A stretch of DNA of 64,000 nt from Apostichopus japonicus. Its lineage: Eukaryota; Echinodermata; Holothuroidea; Aspidochirotida; Stichopodidae. Both the position numbers and the translations under genes were made by a program. How positions within the stretch are numbered: position 1 is the stretch's first letter; every line of letters starts with the position of its first letter. The DNA lies in the NCBI RefSeq assembly GCF_037975245.1, contig NC_092569.1, positions 16,600,001 through 16,664,000 of the forward strand, written 5' to 3'. The notes below the pieces were generated by a model. It searched no databases. It was given only the letters and a program-made list of their open reading frames with translations, and had not been told where the DNA came from. Below are positions 11,001-24,720 of this stretch, in pieces.

Positions 11001-14000
11001 TCACACTGGACGTATCTTCATTTCTGCGTATTTTATGTTGTAATTACTTCCTGGAAGACTATACCAGTGGATGCTTTTGTAATTAGTACTTCCGGATGAG
11101 TAAAGTCCGTTGAGATTGACATTATAGTTATAAGTCTTGTACCACCACGCTCCATGATAATTCTGGGCCAGGTTATAACTACTATGTAGGTCGTTGTCAC
11201 TGTCGAATGTAGTAAATGACATGTTCCTGTAGTAAGCCATTCTATCATTCACTGTGAAAATGAAAACACGAGATGGAGATAAAATGCATGATCATATTTA
11301 AAATAGTTTTCAGTTATTTCCACACGGCATAAATTAAGAGACGGTTCATAGTATAATTTATGTAGAATTATTGATGAATGAAACACTGTCAAATTAAACA
11401 AACAGTTTTTTTTTAAATTTGTATTAATTCCCAAATAAATGTTGTATACACCGCTTGAAGGAATTGTTAGTGCCTTTAGATGAAACCCAAATTAATATTG
11501 ATTTGCTTTATTATACTTTTGTGCTTTTTTCCCAACATTATAAGAACACAATGATATATTTTCATTGCAAACTGACAATTTCTTTACGATTATACTGGAA
11601 CCCTTTCCAACGTCAATTAATACAAACAATAAAAACGGGACAAAATGGCTAAATTTAAACCAGTTTGTTGTCAGTATCCAATTTTCACATCACACGTTAT
11701 GGATTCATTTTTACTTTATGATACACATTATGTCTATGTCAAGTATTATATCGTTGCTACGACAATGGTACCGGTATGTGGGAACCGTATATAAAATTAA
11801 ATTAACCAATTATGAAGAACATTATTTTTTCATCAATGGTTTTATTTACCAAATTATTGTATTATTGTTTGAGAAGTCTTTAAAGATTTTTACTCTGTTA
11901 TTATTCTATTTTCGTTACGATTCCATTGGAACGGATATGAGGTCTTTTTAATTATTAGAGAGGGTAAAAAAAATTATGGGATGATGGGCAGATGACAAGG
12001 AAGTTGGAATAGGTTTGTTGTTATCAATTACAATGCCTTATGTCACTGTAGGTATAAGTGTTTCAACCTGAGTTCATTTAAGGTATATCTTTCAACCTGA
12101 GTTCATTTAAGGTGCGCATTGATCATGGATTCCAACCACAATTTCACCTGACCAGCTCTCTTCCGATTTGATAACAAACAGTGTTCTAATTGAATAAAAA
12201 TAGTCAGTAATTGTCTATGACCGCCGGCTGTCTACGCTTTAGCTCCCAATTTATCGTTTATCACATGTAAGTATACTTTATTAAATCTCACATTCGAACA
12301 TAATAAATAAACCAAATATAATTAAGATTTATGGATATATTAAAACAGTATGTTCAGACTGACAGCGTTGACGTGTTGGATTCTTCCGATGTTTTTTTTT
12401 ATAACAACAGAAGTATAGTATAACGGCCATTGCCCGGGAGGTTTGCAGTGTATCGTTGCAGATTTATGCAATGTTATTATAGACATGTAAATGAGTTCAT
12501 CATCATAGATATCGTTTTTGAGATGATCATTTCTAAAAGTCTGCGCATATGCTACATATTTGATGAATGATTACAATCACTAATGAACTGACAAATTTAA
12601 ATATACGGGTTATTTTGACGACAAATGTTACAAAGGGAGGTAACGTATCAAGGTAGTAATGCATAATTTGGTAGAGGCGTTCATAATTTCCTTGCTAATA
12701 TTTAGTCCTTTGTAAGGTATTGATGGTGACAAGCAAAATCCACGAGGTTTTATATTTACGTACCTGTAGTGCTGGAGCTATCGTAGTCTCCGAGGCCAAC
12801 TAAACGATACTTAGTCTCTTCATCGCTGATCCTAAACAGGTCGTACTTCGCAAAATAGGGATCTCCGTTCACGTTGTTTAAATCAATGCGAAGCATGTAA
12901 TCCTTTTGGTTAGTTAAGAGCGATATTTTATCGTTGCCAAGCCAAAATTCCTTATTTAGGAAACCAAAGCCATCTCGGTACTCATCCCAGTCTCTGTAAA
13001 ATTCTACGGAACCATCGACCCGGCGTTGGAAGACCTGGTTTAGTTTTAAAACAAAAACATGTCATATTTGGGTTGAAAATAAAGAACAATGTGAACGATT
13101 TACGTTTGAGGGGTATGATGTATTAGCCTTAGTGTAGTTAGTGTTTAATGGTGCGTCTAACGTTGAACAGATACGGTAACCCTTGCACCATTTAGATTCT
13201 TCTTTTCAAATGGAATACATTGGTATCATATCATTTTTGCCCATATTGCGAACAGTAATATGGCTATAGAAACATTTTGAGGCACCAAAAAACTTTACAC
13301 TATAAGAGAAAACAATCATACTTAGGATTATTAAGGTTACTCGTGAAGTTATTTTAAGCGTTATTAGAAACAATATCTAATACAGTAAATTTGACACTAA
13401 GTAACGTTTTCCTGAGAATTAAATCAAATTGAAAGGTATGAATAAAGAATGCAGCCCTTGTCGAACGAATAAGCACCTGTAACACAGAAAATCTGTATAA
13501 TGGAATCGCTTTTTACTGACCCAATGAAGTATAAAATATCAAAACACTGCAGCAGGCACGCTAAGGAGATATGAATTAAGGCTAATATTATTTTATGTTC
13601 TTACCGTCCAGCCTCCTCCGTCAATTGAGTTATTACAGTAAACTTGAAAAGGTTCATTGGCTCCATCTGGCTTAATCAGATAAATTCCAGATTCAGAGGA
13701 ACTCCCTTCACATTGGTCGTAAACTTCTTTACAATCTCGAGGATATTCTGGCACTTGGTAGAAAAAGTAGGAAGAGTCTGTAGAAATGAAAGAAAAACTT
13801 TTAAGTGAACTACCGAACTCGATGTCCCGTTTACCTAACTCTCGATTAAGGTGAAAATCACCGTTTGAAAAACAAATGTTTGTCAAATATTATAAATAAA
13901 TCTTACATACATTTTTTTGCTTGAAAGAACACCATTGAAGTACACATTGTAAAATCGCAAAAAAAAACAACAAATAAACAGAATAATAATTAATGAAGTA

Positions 14001-17000
14001 ACAGAATAACAAGCAAGTCCTGATAAGTTCTGGTAACTATTTTGTTAATTATAAAGGACAAATGTTGGCCCCCTTTTCACCGCCGCGACAAACATTAAAA
14101 CAATTTCATTAATATTTTGTACTTTTCAGCCAGTGTTAAAAGCGTGCTGCTTTTCGATTTTTAGATATTTTTTATAATTTTTATTTGACCAAATTACAAA
14201 ATCCAGAGTACGCCTTTCTGTGAAATAAGAATTATGAATAATGGTGGTAGGTCTTAGTTTATATAAAATACCGCATCAAGAAACGAGAGTATAAATGCAT
14301 ATTAACCATATTATGTGAAGACTACAAAAGCAGAAATCACCATTTTTGTCAATTCAGATCATTAATATGACTGATTAATTACGTTCCCGTATTACTGTTT
14401 TTGATGATAGCAATTTTTTTTACAAACGGAATTGAATATTAATTGAGATAAATACAATAAATGTATTTATTCACCAATGGGTATCTCCATAATAACAGTT
14501 TCCTAAAGGCATGAAATCCAAATTAATAATGTAAATTAAGTTTCATTCAAACAGAAATTTTAAATGAAGTAAACTAAATTAAAAAATCAATTCTAGTAGC
14601 TATGTTTGTTTAAGATTAATCGACAAATGTTGGCCTTCTTTAGACCACCGCGAAAAACGTTAAAAGGCTCTCAGTTTTGCTTACTATAAGTTGTTTTCAG
14701 CCAGCTTTAAAAGCTGGTTAGTTTTCGTTTTACAGTAGTGTTTGTAACCAAATTAAACAATCCACAATACGTCTTTATGTAAAGAAAGTATTTAATAAAT
14801 ATTAACAACTCGATGATGATATAAGGTAGTAGGTATTGGTACATATTTAATAACCACATCACGAATCGGAAGTATAGCAGCATATTAAACTAATGTATGT
14901 AAAACAAAGATGAAATCACAATAATTATCTATCAAAATCAATGATATAAATAACTTATTTAGTTAGATGAATCCTATATATCGATGGGTACCTCTAAATT
15001 TAAAAAAAAAAATGAAAATTACATTCATACTTGCAATGTCCATTTTAGAACGTGTAGATTTTTTCTTTGTTAAAGATTCATGTAAAAGTTCATTGAAATA
15101 GTAAACACAAAATGAATAAGAATGACACATTTTCTTACCTCCAGTGCTTCTTTTGTTCCTGCCAGAATTTTCCCGTCCAACATTCTAAAATGGAGATATG
15201 AAAATTGAAACATCAAAGTCAACAAATTCACTAAAAGGACATTCCGATAGGCAGGAGGGACTCGTTTGTAAAGGGTACTTACCGCCGAATTCAATTAAGT
15301 TCCAAAGCATTTTTAAGTTGCTGTTAATCTTTGGTTAAAGTTTAATGTAGTGATATCAAGGATCATTAACTATGTCACCATTGGGTCATCTTAATCATTT
15401 CACTGATAGAGAAGCAGTTACTTTGACCTATCGTGTGACAAGGTTTCGGTAATATTCGTATAAAATATCTTTCTCTTTTACTCAGATATTTAGCTTCTTT
15501 GTAGGAAACATTACGGGAAATCAAGAGACACTATTCCAACACTCTATCCCAACACAGTATAACTATTCAGTTCATAACGTATATAGAACTTTCGTTAAGC
15601 CGTGACATATTTTAATGAACACAAAATGTGTTTCTATTTGATAGTGTATTGTCGTTCTGTTTACTTCTTGGCATACATGTTTGAAGAAACTTTTCAAATT
15701 ATTTTTGAAACTATTAAGATGACAGAATGACTGAAGAAACAAGTTACACACTCATTGCTATTGTTGTCCTGTTTCCCGCCCTTATATTGAATAACCTAGA
15801 TAAAACAATAATATGTGGCGATGAATTTTCGCGACATGAAGTGAGAAAGTAATATGATTCGTTCTGGACGTTCACAATTTTCATAAATATATCTCATATT
15901 AATGGTCATGTTGTGTTTGTGTAGTAAAGGGAAATACGACTATAGTAGTGCTTACTTGAATTTATTATCGTTTAATTAGAAATTAAGGATTGATGAAAAT
16001 ATTGCGAATTGACTTTCATGTACATACAAATGCGTCTCGAATTATCCTGGTTGAATAAGTCGCTTTCGTATCATTTCTGCATTTTGTCATGTCACCTTGT
16101 TCTTTTATTATTATTTTTTTCAGAATAAGCTGAATGAATAGCCCAGCTTCAACTTGAAACATAATTTACATTGATAAGAAAGTTTAGAGATTTATCTAAA
16201 ATAGTACTAAGTACGGAAGGTACTCTCACCGTTTCTTCCCTTCAAGGTTATGTTTGCTTAGTAAGTTCTACCAGTTTGGCCTTATGACACATATGATGTA
16301 TTTGTTAGTAATGATCTAGAATACTTTAAAAAAATTCCTTCATAAACTTATACAACAGATTTAATTTGCTACAATTAAAGCTATATGGAATGCATCGTAT
16401 TAAGCAAGGTTGTGTTTAAGAACTTGGAAAACTTCAACGCACTGATATTGACAACATTTTATCATCAACTGTAATATTCGCTTTCTGTGTTGTTCAAAAA
16501 TTGAAATGGATTCCTTATTGCCTTCTCCATTTTTTTCAAATGTTTCCAAAGATAAATCCTTTTTGAATGTTTTATATAAAAAATTATTCGTTAACATAAA
16601 CTAGCAGCGTTTCTCCATTAGAATCACTAATACAAATCCTAATCTAATCTAATAAATCTGGAAAGACATATTTATTTGAGAGATATTTTACAGGCCTTTA
16701 TTAATACATACGATTCAACAATGTTATTAAGCCTATAAACCCTAATATGCTATTTTAACCAGTCTCAGTCATAAACGAATTGTTCAGTTTTCCTTTGTAG
16801 TAATACGGCGTACTTTTGACGTTTATATTCAACACTACAACACAGTTTAAGGCAATGAGTGATTCTTGTCATTTGTTTAAACTGTTATTAAAATATTTGG
16901 ATATTCCATCGCTATGTCGTCGATGTCATGTCAAGGAAAACATGCTCTAAGAACACGGAAGAGAACAATTTATTTTTTATTTTTAATAAAAAAAAATTGA

Positions 17001-19127
17001 GTCTTTCGGTAGAATATATAACTTTCAGTAGTGCGTGTCCCGATTAGATACTTAAAAGTTTGGTAAATGTTGTTCTTTGGTTAACTTACAGAGTTAAACA
17101 AGCCGAAGCAACGTTATTCTCTCCTTGGTATATTGGGTTGTGTTTATGGTAAGTTTAATTAATGAAATATATGACGAAAGTAATATAGAGTGATTGTTTA
17201 ATATATATGTACTGGTACTTGGTAGATTCACATCGAATATTATCTATTCAATATTTACATCAAGTGTTTGTGATTTATGAGTATAACTTATGATTCTAAG
17301 GCATCATTCCACAAGATTTAATATGAATATAGAGACGTTTTAAGTTTGATCGATTGCTCTGAGTTTCTGAGATTCGGCAGCAAAGTGTCAAGAGCGTTAA
17401 CATTTGTTGAAAGTAATAATTTATTGGTTTCCTAAGTAATTCACAGTAAGTAATAGACTGACATTTAAGTATCAAGTTTTTAACTATTTTGATTTCTTCA
17501 TTGATTCCTTAATGAAGTTACTTGTTATTTGGAAAGGTATCAGTGAAAACACATTTGTCAAATTTATATATTTCTTGGCGCAAAAAAGAGAATGCCTATC
17601 CAAGAATATCATCAATTACAGGTTAAGGACTGATTACTGGTAAAAGCGACATTTATCATAACATGTAAATAATTTTCGCTACCAAATTACATCCAACAGA
17701 ATATATAATACATATCCAATGAATGGGAAATACATATTTATTTGAGAGAAATTTTAGAGGCCATAATTATTAAACACGATACAACGGTGACATGAAACAT
17801 AGACTGAAATATGATATTTTACTCAGTCCCCTGAAAAAAGATTGTTTGATATTCATTTGCACTGATATGCGGGACTTTGGCCAGACATATCCGAAGTTCC
17901 TGTTGTAAACTTGATGAAATAAAGTCGATATGTTTTCTTTTCAACTTTTCAACTGCTATGAAAAGAAATCCTATCAAGAATTCCTTGGTGAGATGTCAAG
18001 GAAAGAACGCGCTCAAAACACAGGAGAAAACAAACTACGGTGTCGATTGATATAAACAATGAGTCTTGCGGTAGAATAAATACATTTATATAATAGTGGG
18101 TATCCTGAGTAGATATTCACAATGGCTAAAATCGTTGCTTTGTTTATATTTTACACAATTAAACAAGTCAAGACAACTTTATTCTTTTTTGTCTACTTTT
18201 AATCTGCTTTAGTCTTAAATGTAATTAACGGAATATAAATTAATCATTTGAAATTATTGGATCTCATTTTCTTGATATATAAAAGATAATCGCTTAAATC
18301 ATTCCCGTAACTTAAGTTGTTATGGTTTATGAGTACTTTTTTATTTAAGACATCATTTAACCGTTTAATCTTACTTACCTAATCCATTACTAAGAAAATT
18401 TTATCAATGGTTCAAATAGTTCCTACTATTGTTTCAAAGCATTAAGTTATTGGTATTGCACTGTATCATGTATCTAGCAAGTCACCTTCCGTCATGTATT
18501 TTTTAAATATATATTTCAATTGCCAAAAATGGATATTGGAACTATGTTTGTACTATAGGATTGATGTACTAGATTGGAAGCCAGTTAACGATGGCTCAAG
18601 GAAAAACTTCAATTAATCTTTGTTAAGGAATCCACAGTTATATCCTTAGATATGATAACTATTTTCATGTTTTTTGTTTCCAATAATTGTCATAGTTTAT
18701 TTGCTATGTTGGACGATGTAATTAAATACCCGTTTGAAACGTGATCGTTTCGACGAAATATGGGCAAGTCATTGTCAATTTTAAATTGCTTATTGTATTC
18801 GTTAATAAAAGGAATTCTTATCGTTGTTTCGAGAAAATAACTGATATTTAGACCCCCTTTCAAACCTATCCATATTAATGATATGGTGTAATTAAACTTA
18901 TTATATTTTATTGTGCACACCGACAATAATGTCAAACAGCATGGTAAAGAGAAACTGAAAATCATATGTAGTTTAAAAATTATTGAGTTAGAAAATCATT
19001 TATCACAATTAAATATTTAACTTCAACTTGAATTTGTTAAAAGATAAAAGAAACTTACGGTTTCTGCCTGAAAAGCTGGAAGTTGAGAGAAGAGTCCCAA
19101 AACACAAAATGTTAGAATGAACTGCAT
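11001..19127 (-). CDS. Gene 2: secreted fibrinogen-domain (FReD) lectin-like protein, type A last exon
   Basis: Complete minus-strand gene. Coding exons in transcript order are 19059-19127, 15139-15184, 13605-13777, 12764-13034 and 11001-11251: 810 nt, 269 residues plus TGA. Residues 1-23 are a signal peptide and residues 24-38 a short propeptide with R-N-K-R. From residue 39 the protein is a fibrinogen C-terminal domain: [39 protein letters not shown] (calcium site), G-A-W-W-Y, N-L-N-G-L-Y and the ending E-M-K-I-R-P-V. The family is known for calcium-dependent binding of sugars or acetyl groups in innate immunity, coagulation or development; which applies here cannot be told. The two cysteines expected around G-A-W-W-Y are absent, leaving three in the protein. 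N-N-S and N-M-S are glycosylation sequons. Distinctive residues are W-D-E-Y and L-N-K-E-F in exon 4 of the CDS. Confidence 0.93.
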
Positions 19128-19235
19128 CTTGACGATTTTTTCTGGTCTTAACGATCACAAATCTCAAGAAGGAATGAAGTAAACTTTCTGGCAGCGAACC
19201 AGTTCAACCACTTTATGAGCATACCCTACGTTCTA

Positions 19236-19264
19236 TGACGTGGTTGTTGACACGTGTCACCGAA
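19236..19264 (-). promoter_or_regulatory. Proximal promoter block of gene 2 with GACACGTGTC palindrome
   Basis: Palindrome at 19249-19258, about 122 bp upstream of the ATG at 19127, with the adjoining TGACGTGG. Same arrangement as the other four copies. Confidence 0.5.
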
Positions 19265-19809
19265 GAGCTGATTAACCATTTACATTTATACTAATTGTTA
19301 TAACCCGGATGATCACGTAAATAAAAACATAAGCTAACAGTTTTTTCTATTGTCCCTTAAAGAGTAACATTTATGATAATTACTATTAGTCCATTTTTAT
19401 AGCATTAATTGTATAGACGTAATGCGATGTCAATTTAATGGTCATGTTAGTTATATTACATTCATATACAATCTTTAACCAATTCAGAATATCTCTTTCG
19501 ATAACACAAATTATATCGCATATATATTACACTCAGCTTATTAACCTTTCACCTATAAGTATCTTCGTAAGTTTGAATCCTAACGTACTACTTTCAATTA
19601 ACCGAGTTTCGTCTCCTGCAGCTTACCATCAATAGTTTAATGATGTTAAGGAAACTCCTGTAGAGCCCATGAGCAGTGGGAAATTGAACTATATATCTAC
19701 AACCAAGTCTTAGGATACCATTTAACAGTATCAAACCTCCATATCTATTAAAAAAAAAATCCAACTAACGTTCTCTACAAGTTGCCATGTTTTTGTGATA
19801 TTACCCAGG

Positions 19810-19845
19810 ATGCAACGTTTGCATGACGTCACACATGCACCTCGG
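19810..19845. promoter_or_regulatory. Distal upstream block of gene 2 with TGACGTCA CRE-like site
   Basis: TGACGTCA at 19824-19831, again next to the TGCAACGTTTGCA sequence. Downstream of it on the plus strand begins the roughly 690-bp module found only above genes 2, 4 and 5. Confidence 0.4.
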
Positions 19846-20480
19846 CAGAGTTAGACTTGCCGCTATGCAGATTCTCTCGTAGAACCGCTGCACACAAAAC
19901 AACGCTGGCGTACGGTATATGCTGAAACTGCTAAACTATCAATAATTTTCATATTATTACAACGGTTGAACTGGACTTTATTATCCAGAAATTTAAAGAA
20001 AAATAACTTAAGTTACCTTGTAGCCATCTTGCGTTCGATTTTGAGTAATGTATACAGACGAGATGTAGCCTAGGCCTAAATAGTGTATCGTCCAATGTCC
20101 ACAATCGTAGTTCGAGTAACAAGTATAGTTACTATATAACTTAGTCATAGTAACACTACTCGACATACTGTGACTGCGATCATCACTTCGTCGATGAAAA
20201 GTATCGTTTATTCGAGCAATTCAACATGACTAAGGCCCACATTATCCCAGATGACTATTGCGTAGAACTGACTCCATCACCCCGACATAAGGTGCCACAA
20301 AGTAATAGTAATTTCAGAAGAAAGTGATCGAGCCATAGTTTAAAATTCGGAAGCAAACAATGACAATCACTGTGCGTCTGTAATGACAGTCATCTTGCAA
20401 AATACCAATTTATTTATAAACGACATTTAGCGTACGTATGTATCTATCGTTCAAAATTGGTTAAATATTCTACATTTACT
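19838..20480. repeat. Upstream module of gene 2 (absent above genes 1 and 3)
   Basis: Shared with about 46220-46880 and 59369-60075. Landmarks are TAGCCTAGGCCTAAA, ATCGTCCAATGTCCACAATC and GATCATCACTTCGTCGATG. No consistent reading frame is kept among the three copies, so it is probably non-coding: an old mobile element or an upstream region deleted from genes 1 and 3. Confidence 0.6.
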
Positions 20481-22189
20481 TGGAGTATGAAGATGTTTAG
20501 TTATTATACCACTGGCAAGTTACTACCAATTTCAGCATTCAATATATCGATAACGGTTACAGTTGCTGGCAAGTTTTATTAAAATGCTTGGAAACAATTT
20601 TTCTTTTATCAGTAACCTCATTTACCCCTTGATTATCCTAGGAGTTTGCCAAGTCTATATATATTTCAAATTAGTAAAGAAGCTCTCCTTTAAGCTTGTA
20701 ATATATTTTTGTCATCTATAAGAAACTCATCCGTACCAAGTTTCTTTTCGCCAGCCTGATGGGAAAAAATGAAATTTATATGCTCCCTTGTTCACTCGTT
20801 CCCACGTCTTCTAGCTCCCTTGTCCATAATTGTCTTCTTGGATTATTGTATATACATGCTATGTATGTATACTACGTATGTTAAGTGGGTATGAAAAAAG
20901 GGGCGCACTTTCTAATTCAAAATATAGGAAACCAAATTATTCAAGAACGACACATTTATCGTCGATGTGTTAAACTTTGTTTTATTACTTTTATCACGGA
21001 CATGCTGAGTAACCATCTTAATATGAACTATAACATTATACCGTTAATAGAATCACCCACTTCGAACATTGTCTTTTGCTTATTGTTTGGTATGAGAAAG
21101 AGCCCTTTCAATCAACTAGGTTTATAAATTAAAATGTCTCTACATGCAGACCATTATTTCAGTTGCTTAGATGCAACCCAAAACACAATAGAAAAACTAA
21201 CCGTTACAATTTTAAGGGCTCCCATATATAACTGGTTTACAGTGTATCTTGTTTTTGTTTTGTTTTTGTGTGTCCGACAAATCATGTTGTATATCATTTA
21301 CGGATACGTTGCTTTTTTTATGAGGTTTTAAATAATTTATGTTCGTTTAGTAATTATAACTATATAAAAAGATGCTGTAATAGTTACAATTTACCATTAA
21401 AAGGCGCATTCCAAACAATCTACTATTTTAAGGCGAATATTTTGAAATCCGGACTAAGTATGGAATCATCATGAGCACTCTTTTCTCCTGTTGTATAAGG
21501 TATTGCGAATTAGATTCTGCCTAAAGCGATCCTTTTACGATAATAATGAGATTTACACGAAGTATTTTTTTGCCTCGATTCTGATTGTTTTATCGGTTAA
21601 AACTGGTAAAGGTGAGTACCCTTTTCTTAGTTAAAACTGATGTGTGTTATTATTTCTTAACATCTGTTACATTTATGACTAGTTGCTACTGCAGTACACT
21701 TACAAACAGAAAATACTAAACACTCTCATCCTATGCATAATGATTAACTGGATAACCAGACTACTTTAAAGGTTTCGCCAATAATTTCGTCTACATTTAT
21801 TGGAAGACACTTAACTGCAAAACGCTTAAAATCTGCATGTTGAACCATCTTTACAACGTCAGTTTGTAAGTTTTGCACAGTAGTATCTGCTGACAAGTCT
21901 AACATGTGTTACGGTGTTATAACCTACTTTAGCTTATACTGCGTACTGTTTGCCTCTTATGAACAGTACAAACTGATCAAGGGTCCGTTGCAAAACTAAG
22001 ACTACACTAGATCTTCTGACTGTTTTGACCAAATGAAAGTTATAAGTTAATATTAGAGATTCCACTCTTATAAGTTGGTAATTTAGCCGCCAATCCATTT
22101 TTTAAAGTGTACATTAATCACATGAAATGATCTACCGTAATGTCTACTGTAAAATTCGTCCACTGTGGGAAAACCTCTGCATAAGCTAC

Positions 22190-22720
22190 AGTGTAGAACC
22201 ACATGTGAAAGTTCCATTACCTTTATCTTCTCCAATTCTATCGTTAACTATATGTAAATCCAAACTTTAACAAGTCTCAAAAAGTTTACGACCATTGTTG
22301 TTAGTAACTTTATCCCCATGGTTGTACCGAGATGTGCAAATATCTTATAGATCAAGATCGGATTTGGAGTTCAAATCATTGTATAAAGTATCGGAATCAG
22401 TTCCATGCATTTTAAACTCTTCAGAGTCAAATAAGTCACTTAGCGTGTTCATTATTGTATAGGAATCTCCCACGAGATAGATCAAGGCACCATTGTATAT
22501 AAATTTGAAAAGAATGCAATCGTTGGCGATGACATCAAACAAATCCGGATCATCCGGGTATTTAGAATTCTCGTGTGGTATGTAGGTACCACCCACAATC
22601 ACTTAACCAACCACGCTATCGTCAATCGCTGTCAACAATGTTTCATCTAAACGAGATATCTTAGAGTACTTGGTAATTGCCGGACAGAGAGAATTTAATT
22701 ACAATACAATCCCGAAAATT
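22190..22720 (-). mobile_element. Degenerate LINE (non-LTR retrotransposon) endonuclease fragment
   Basis: On the minus strand, conceptual translation gives K-Y-S-K-I-S-R-L, then G-G-T-Y-I-P-H-E-N-S-K-Y at about 22560-22600, then D-C-I-L-F-K and L-V-G-D-S. After a frame change it continues N-N-N-G-R-K-L-F-E-T-C near 22270-22310 and I-V-N-D-R-I-G-E-D-K-G near 22210-22255. This order and spacing is that of the endonuclease / exonuclease / phosphatase domain of LINE elements in aquatic invertebrates. Stops and frame shifts break it, and no reverse transcriptase part is seen. It is a dead relic, not a gene. Confidence 0.75.
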
Positions 22721-24714
22721 CAACCGTATCGGAATTTGTTCGCTGGCCTCGTATTACGAACAATCGTAAAGCCCGTAAATGAATAGAACCAATCTCCTCA
22801 GTTTTAGTTTACAAACATGAAAAACAAAATGTCAAATTTCCTGATATGATATGGTAGAATATTATTTTGCTTCTCATTCCGCAACCTCTCAGGCTATGAA
22901 TGCGAATAGATTTAGATGGTCAACGCCTAGTATGATCAGTACAGGGTGGTTCCCCGAGTAATGTTTTACAAACAATATCTGAAGAATCCAAGGTTGAAGG
23001 CCCGAGATCCTGTAACTAATTGTAAAGTTGTAGTTCCTTCACTTTATCATCGCTCAAATGCAATTTCAAAATATCCTTAGCCGAATCTGAAGATCAATTA
23101 ATACGAACAAAATCGTTAGTACTACTAATGATCAACCCGAGGTACTGTTATGATCCGCAGTCAGTCACTGCAACTTGACAAGTTTCGTGGAACTAGTTAG
23201 ACCGATATGACAGCGCTCGCTGTTAATTTTAGGCGTGTTTGTAGATATCCCTATTGGAACCCCTGAGGCTAAATACAGTCGATAGTTTTCATTTGCAGGT
23301 ATCACACCAGCAAAAAAGCTAAAATGACCAAATGTAATGCTTGTTTTAGCATAATATCAGGTACCATCATATATCTTTATGCATGCCTTTATGTGAAAAA
23401 GAATAATTTAAAATAGGGAGAATGTCGGATGATATAAACCATTTTAGAAATTCTTTGGTTAAATGTGGATATTACTCCGAGCGGGTCTTGAAAGTTCAAT
23501 GGAACGATTATTGTGGTGCGACACCTGAAGCCACGATTTAATAGAGGGCGCTTTTCACAAACAGTAAAAAACGTCAAGACGATGCAAATGTAATTAAGAA
23601 AACGAAAGACTCCTCGATAGTCATTTGAATCTCTGTAGATGAGCATTCCCGACAGCGCTTAAAATTGCGCAATTATTGTTTTTTTTTTTGTATCAATGAG
23701 GTAAACATTACATTTTTATTAGCTTTTTGTTATTTTTAATTAGCAATTTCAAGAGTCGGTGCTCGATGAAGGATCTTACACGAAGTTGTAAGGACAAGAA
23801 AGTAGATTTAAATAAGTATTCATCCTCTTTAGTGATATAAGTTGGCAAATGAGATGTTTTCAACTCATGGTACGTATTTTGAGTTCAACAAGTCATAAAA
23901 GCATTATGCTTTACTTATTCAACTTTATATGTTGTTTCAACTCAAACATAACAACATCCTCTTGTCTTCTTGCCTGTGATCATGATACGATTATTATGTA
24001 TCGGGACGAATTGAATACTTTAGTATGGAATATATTAATAAGTTCATACGGTGAGAGAACAATGTCTTACTTTAAAAGATATGTTCGTGTATACGTTGAG
24101 GATTACGTTGAAAATTGGCGAATGAAGGAAAGAATGTTGGACTGCTTTATCGATTTGATTGATTTTTTTTTTAAATGATAATTCGATGTCATAGGACTAC
24201 ATGAGAAATTAAGAAAATATTCCTGGCATGTACGGAAATGTATTGTTTGTGAGTAATTATGCACTTCACGGTAATTAGATCTAACGTTACATTCTATCGC
24301 TGACTCCAAACAAGTAACTCGAATTCTTGCATGGTTACAGCACTGGCCCCACACATTTTTTTTATTGTACTGGGCCGTAGTAGCTGGGGCAAGGGGTGGG
24401 GGTGGGGTGTGACCAATAAGTGAATTCGTGCAGGGCTGCGGTCAAGTGAAATATTATTGTTCTTGAACGGTAGATAGGGGTGGAGGAGAGAAAGATTGCT
24501 TCGAGGCAAAACCTGCAAACTGGAGTCATTGTGGATAACGGTTTTTTTTTTGTGTAGCTTATATATTGGGCGTTATTCTCGATTACTGTCAATCTCATTT
24601 TAGTAAAGAAAACAATACAATTTGCATCAAAAAAAAGCTCGATAAAAGCCACAATGGTTCACAATGAAAAAAACTCAAGATAGACGAGTCTGGAAATAAT
24701 TATATTCATCTTCC

Positions 24715-24720
24715 TTTAAT
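24715..24720 (-). terminator. Possible polyadenylation signal of gene 3
   Basis: ATTAAA, the common variant, on the minus strand about 135 nt after the stop. No AATAAA lies nearer. Confidence 0.4.

Larger units (their letters stand above)
1..12750. repeat. Segmental duplication, copy 1 (matches about 27231-39944)
   Basis: Position 1 corresponds to 27231 and the match stays nearly base for base, with small indels, up to about 12750, where intron 4 of gene 2 meets its exon 12764-13034. The offset falls from 27230 to about 27193 through length changes in G-runs and a few short indels, one of about 30 bp near 7605-7635. It spans the 5' half of gene 1, the whole spacer, and the last exon of gene 2. 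The left end lies outside the window. Confidence 0.9.

Noticed and set aside
11565..11951. Plus-strand open frame of 128 codons inside the last intron of gene 2, repeated at 38759-39145
   Set aside because: It is conserved only because the two blocks are near-identical duplicates; composition is AT-rich and low in complexity, there is no recognisable domain, and it has no counterpart in genes 3 or 5.
12060..12115. Short direct repeat CAACCTGAGTTCATTTAAGG, two units 31 bp apart, in the last intron of gene 2
   Set aside because: A two-unit intronic repeat with no further copies nearby; not a CRISPR-like or regulatory array.
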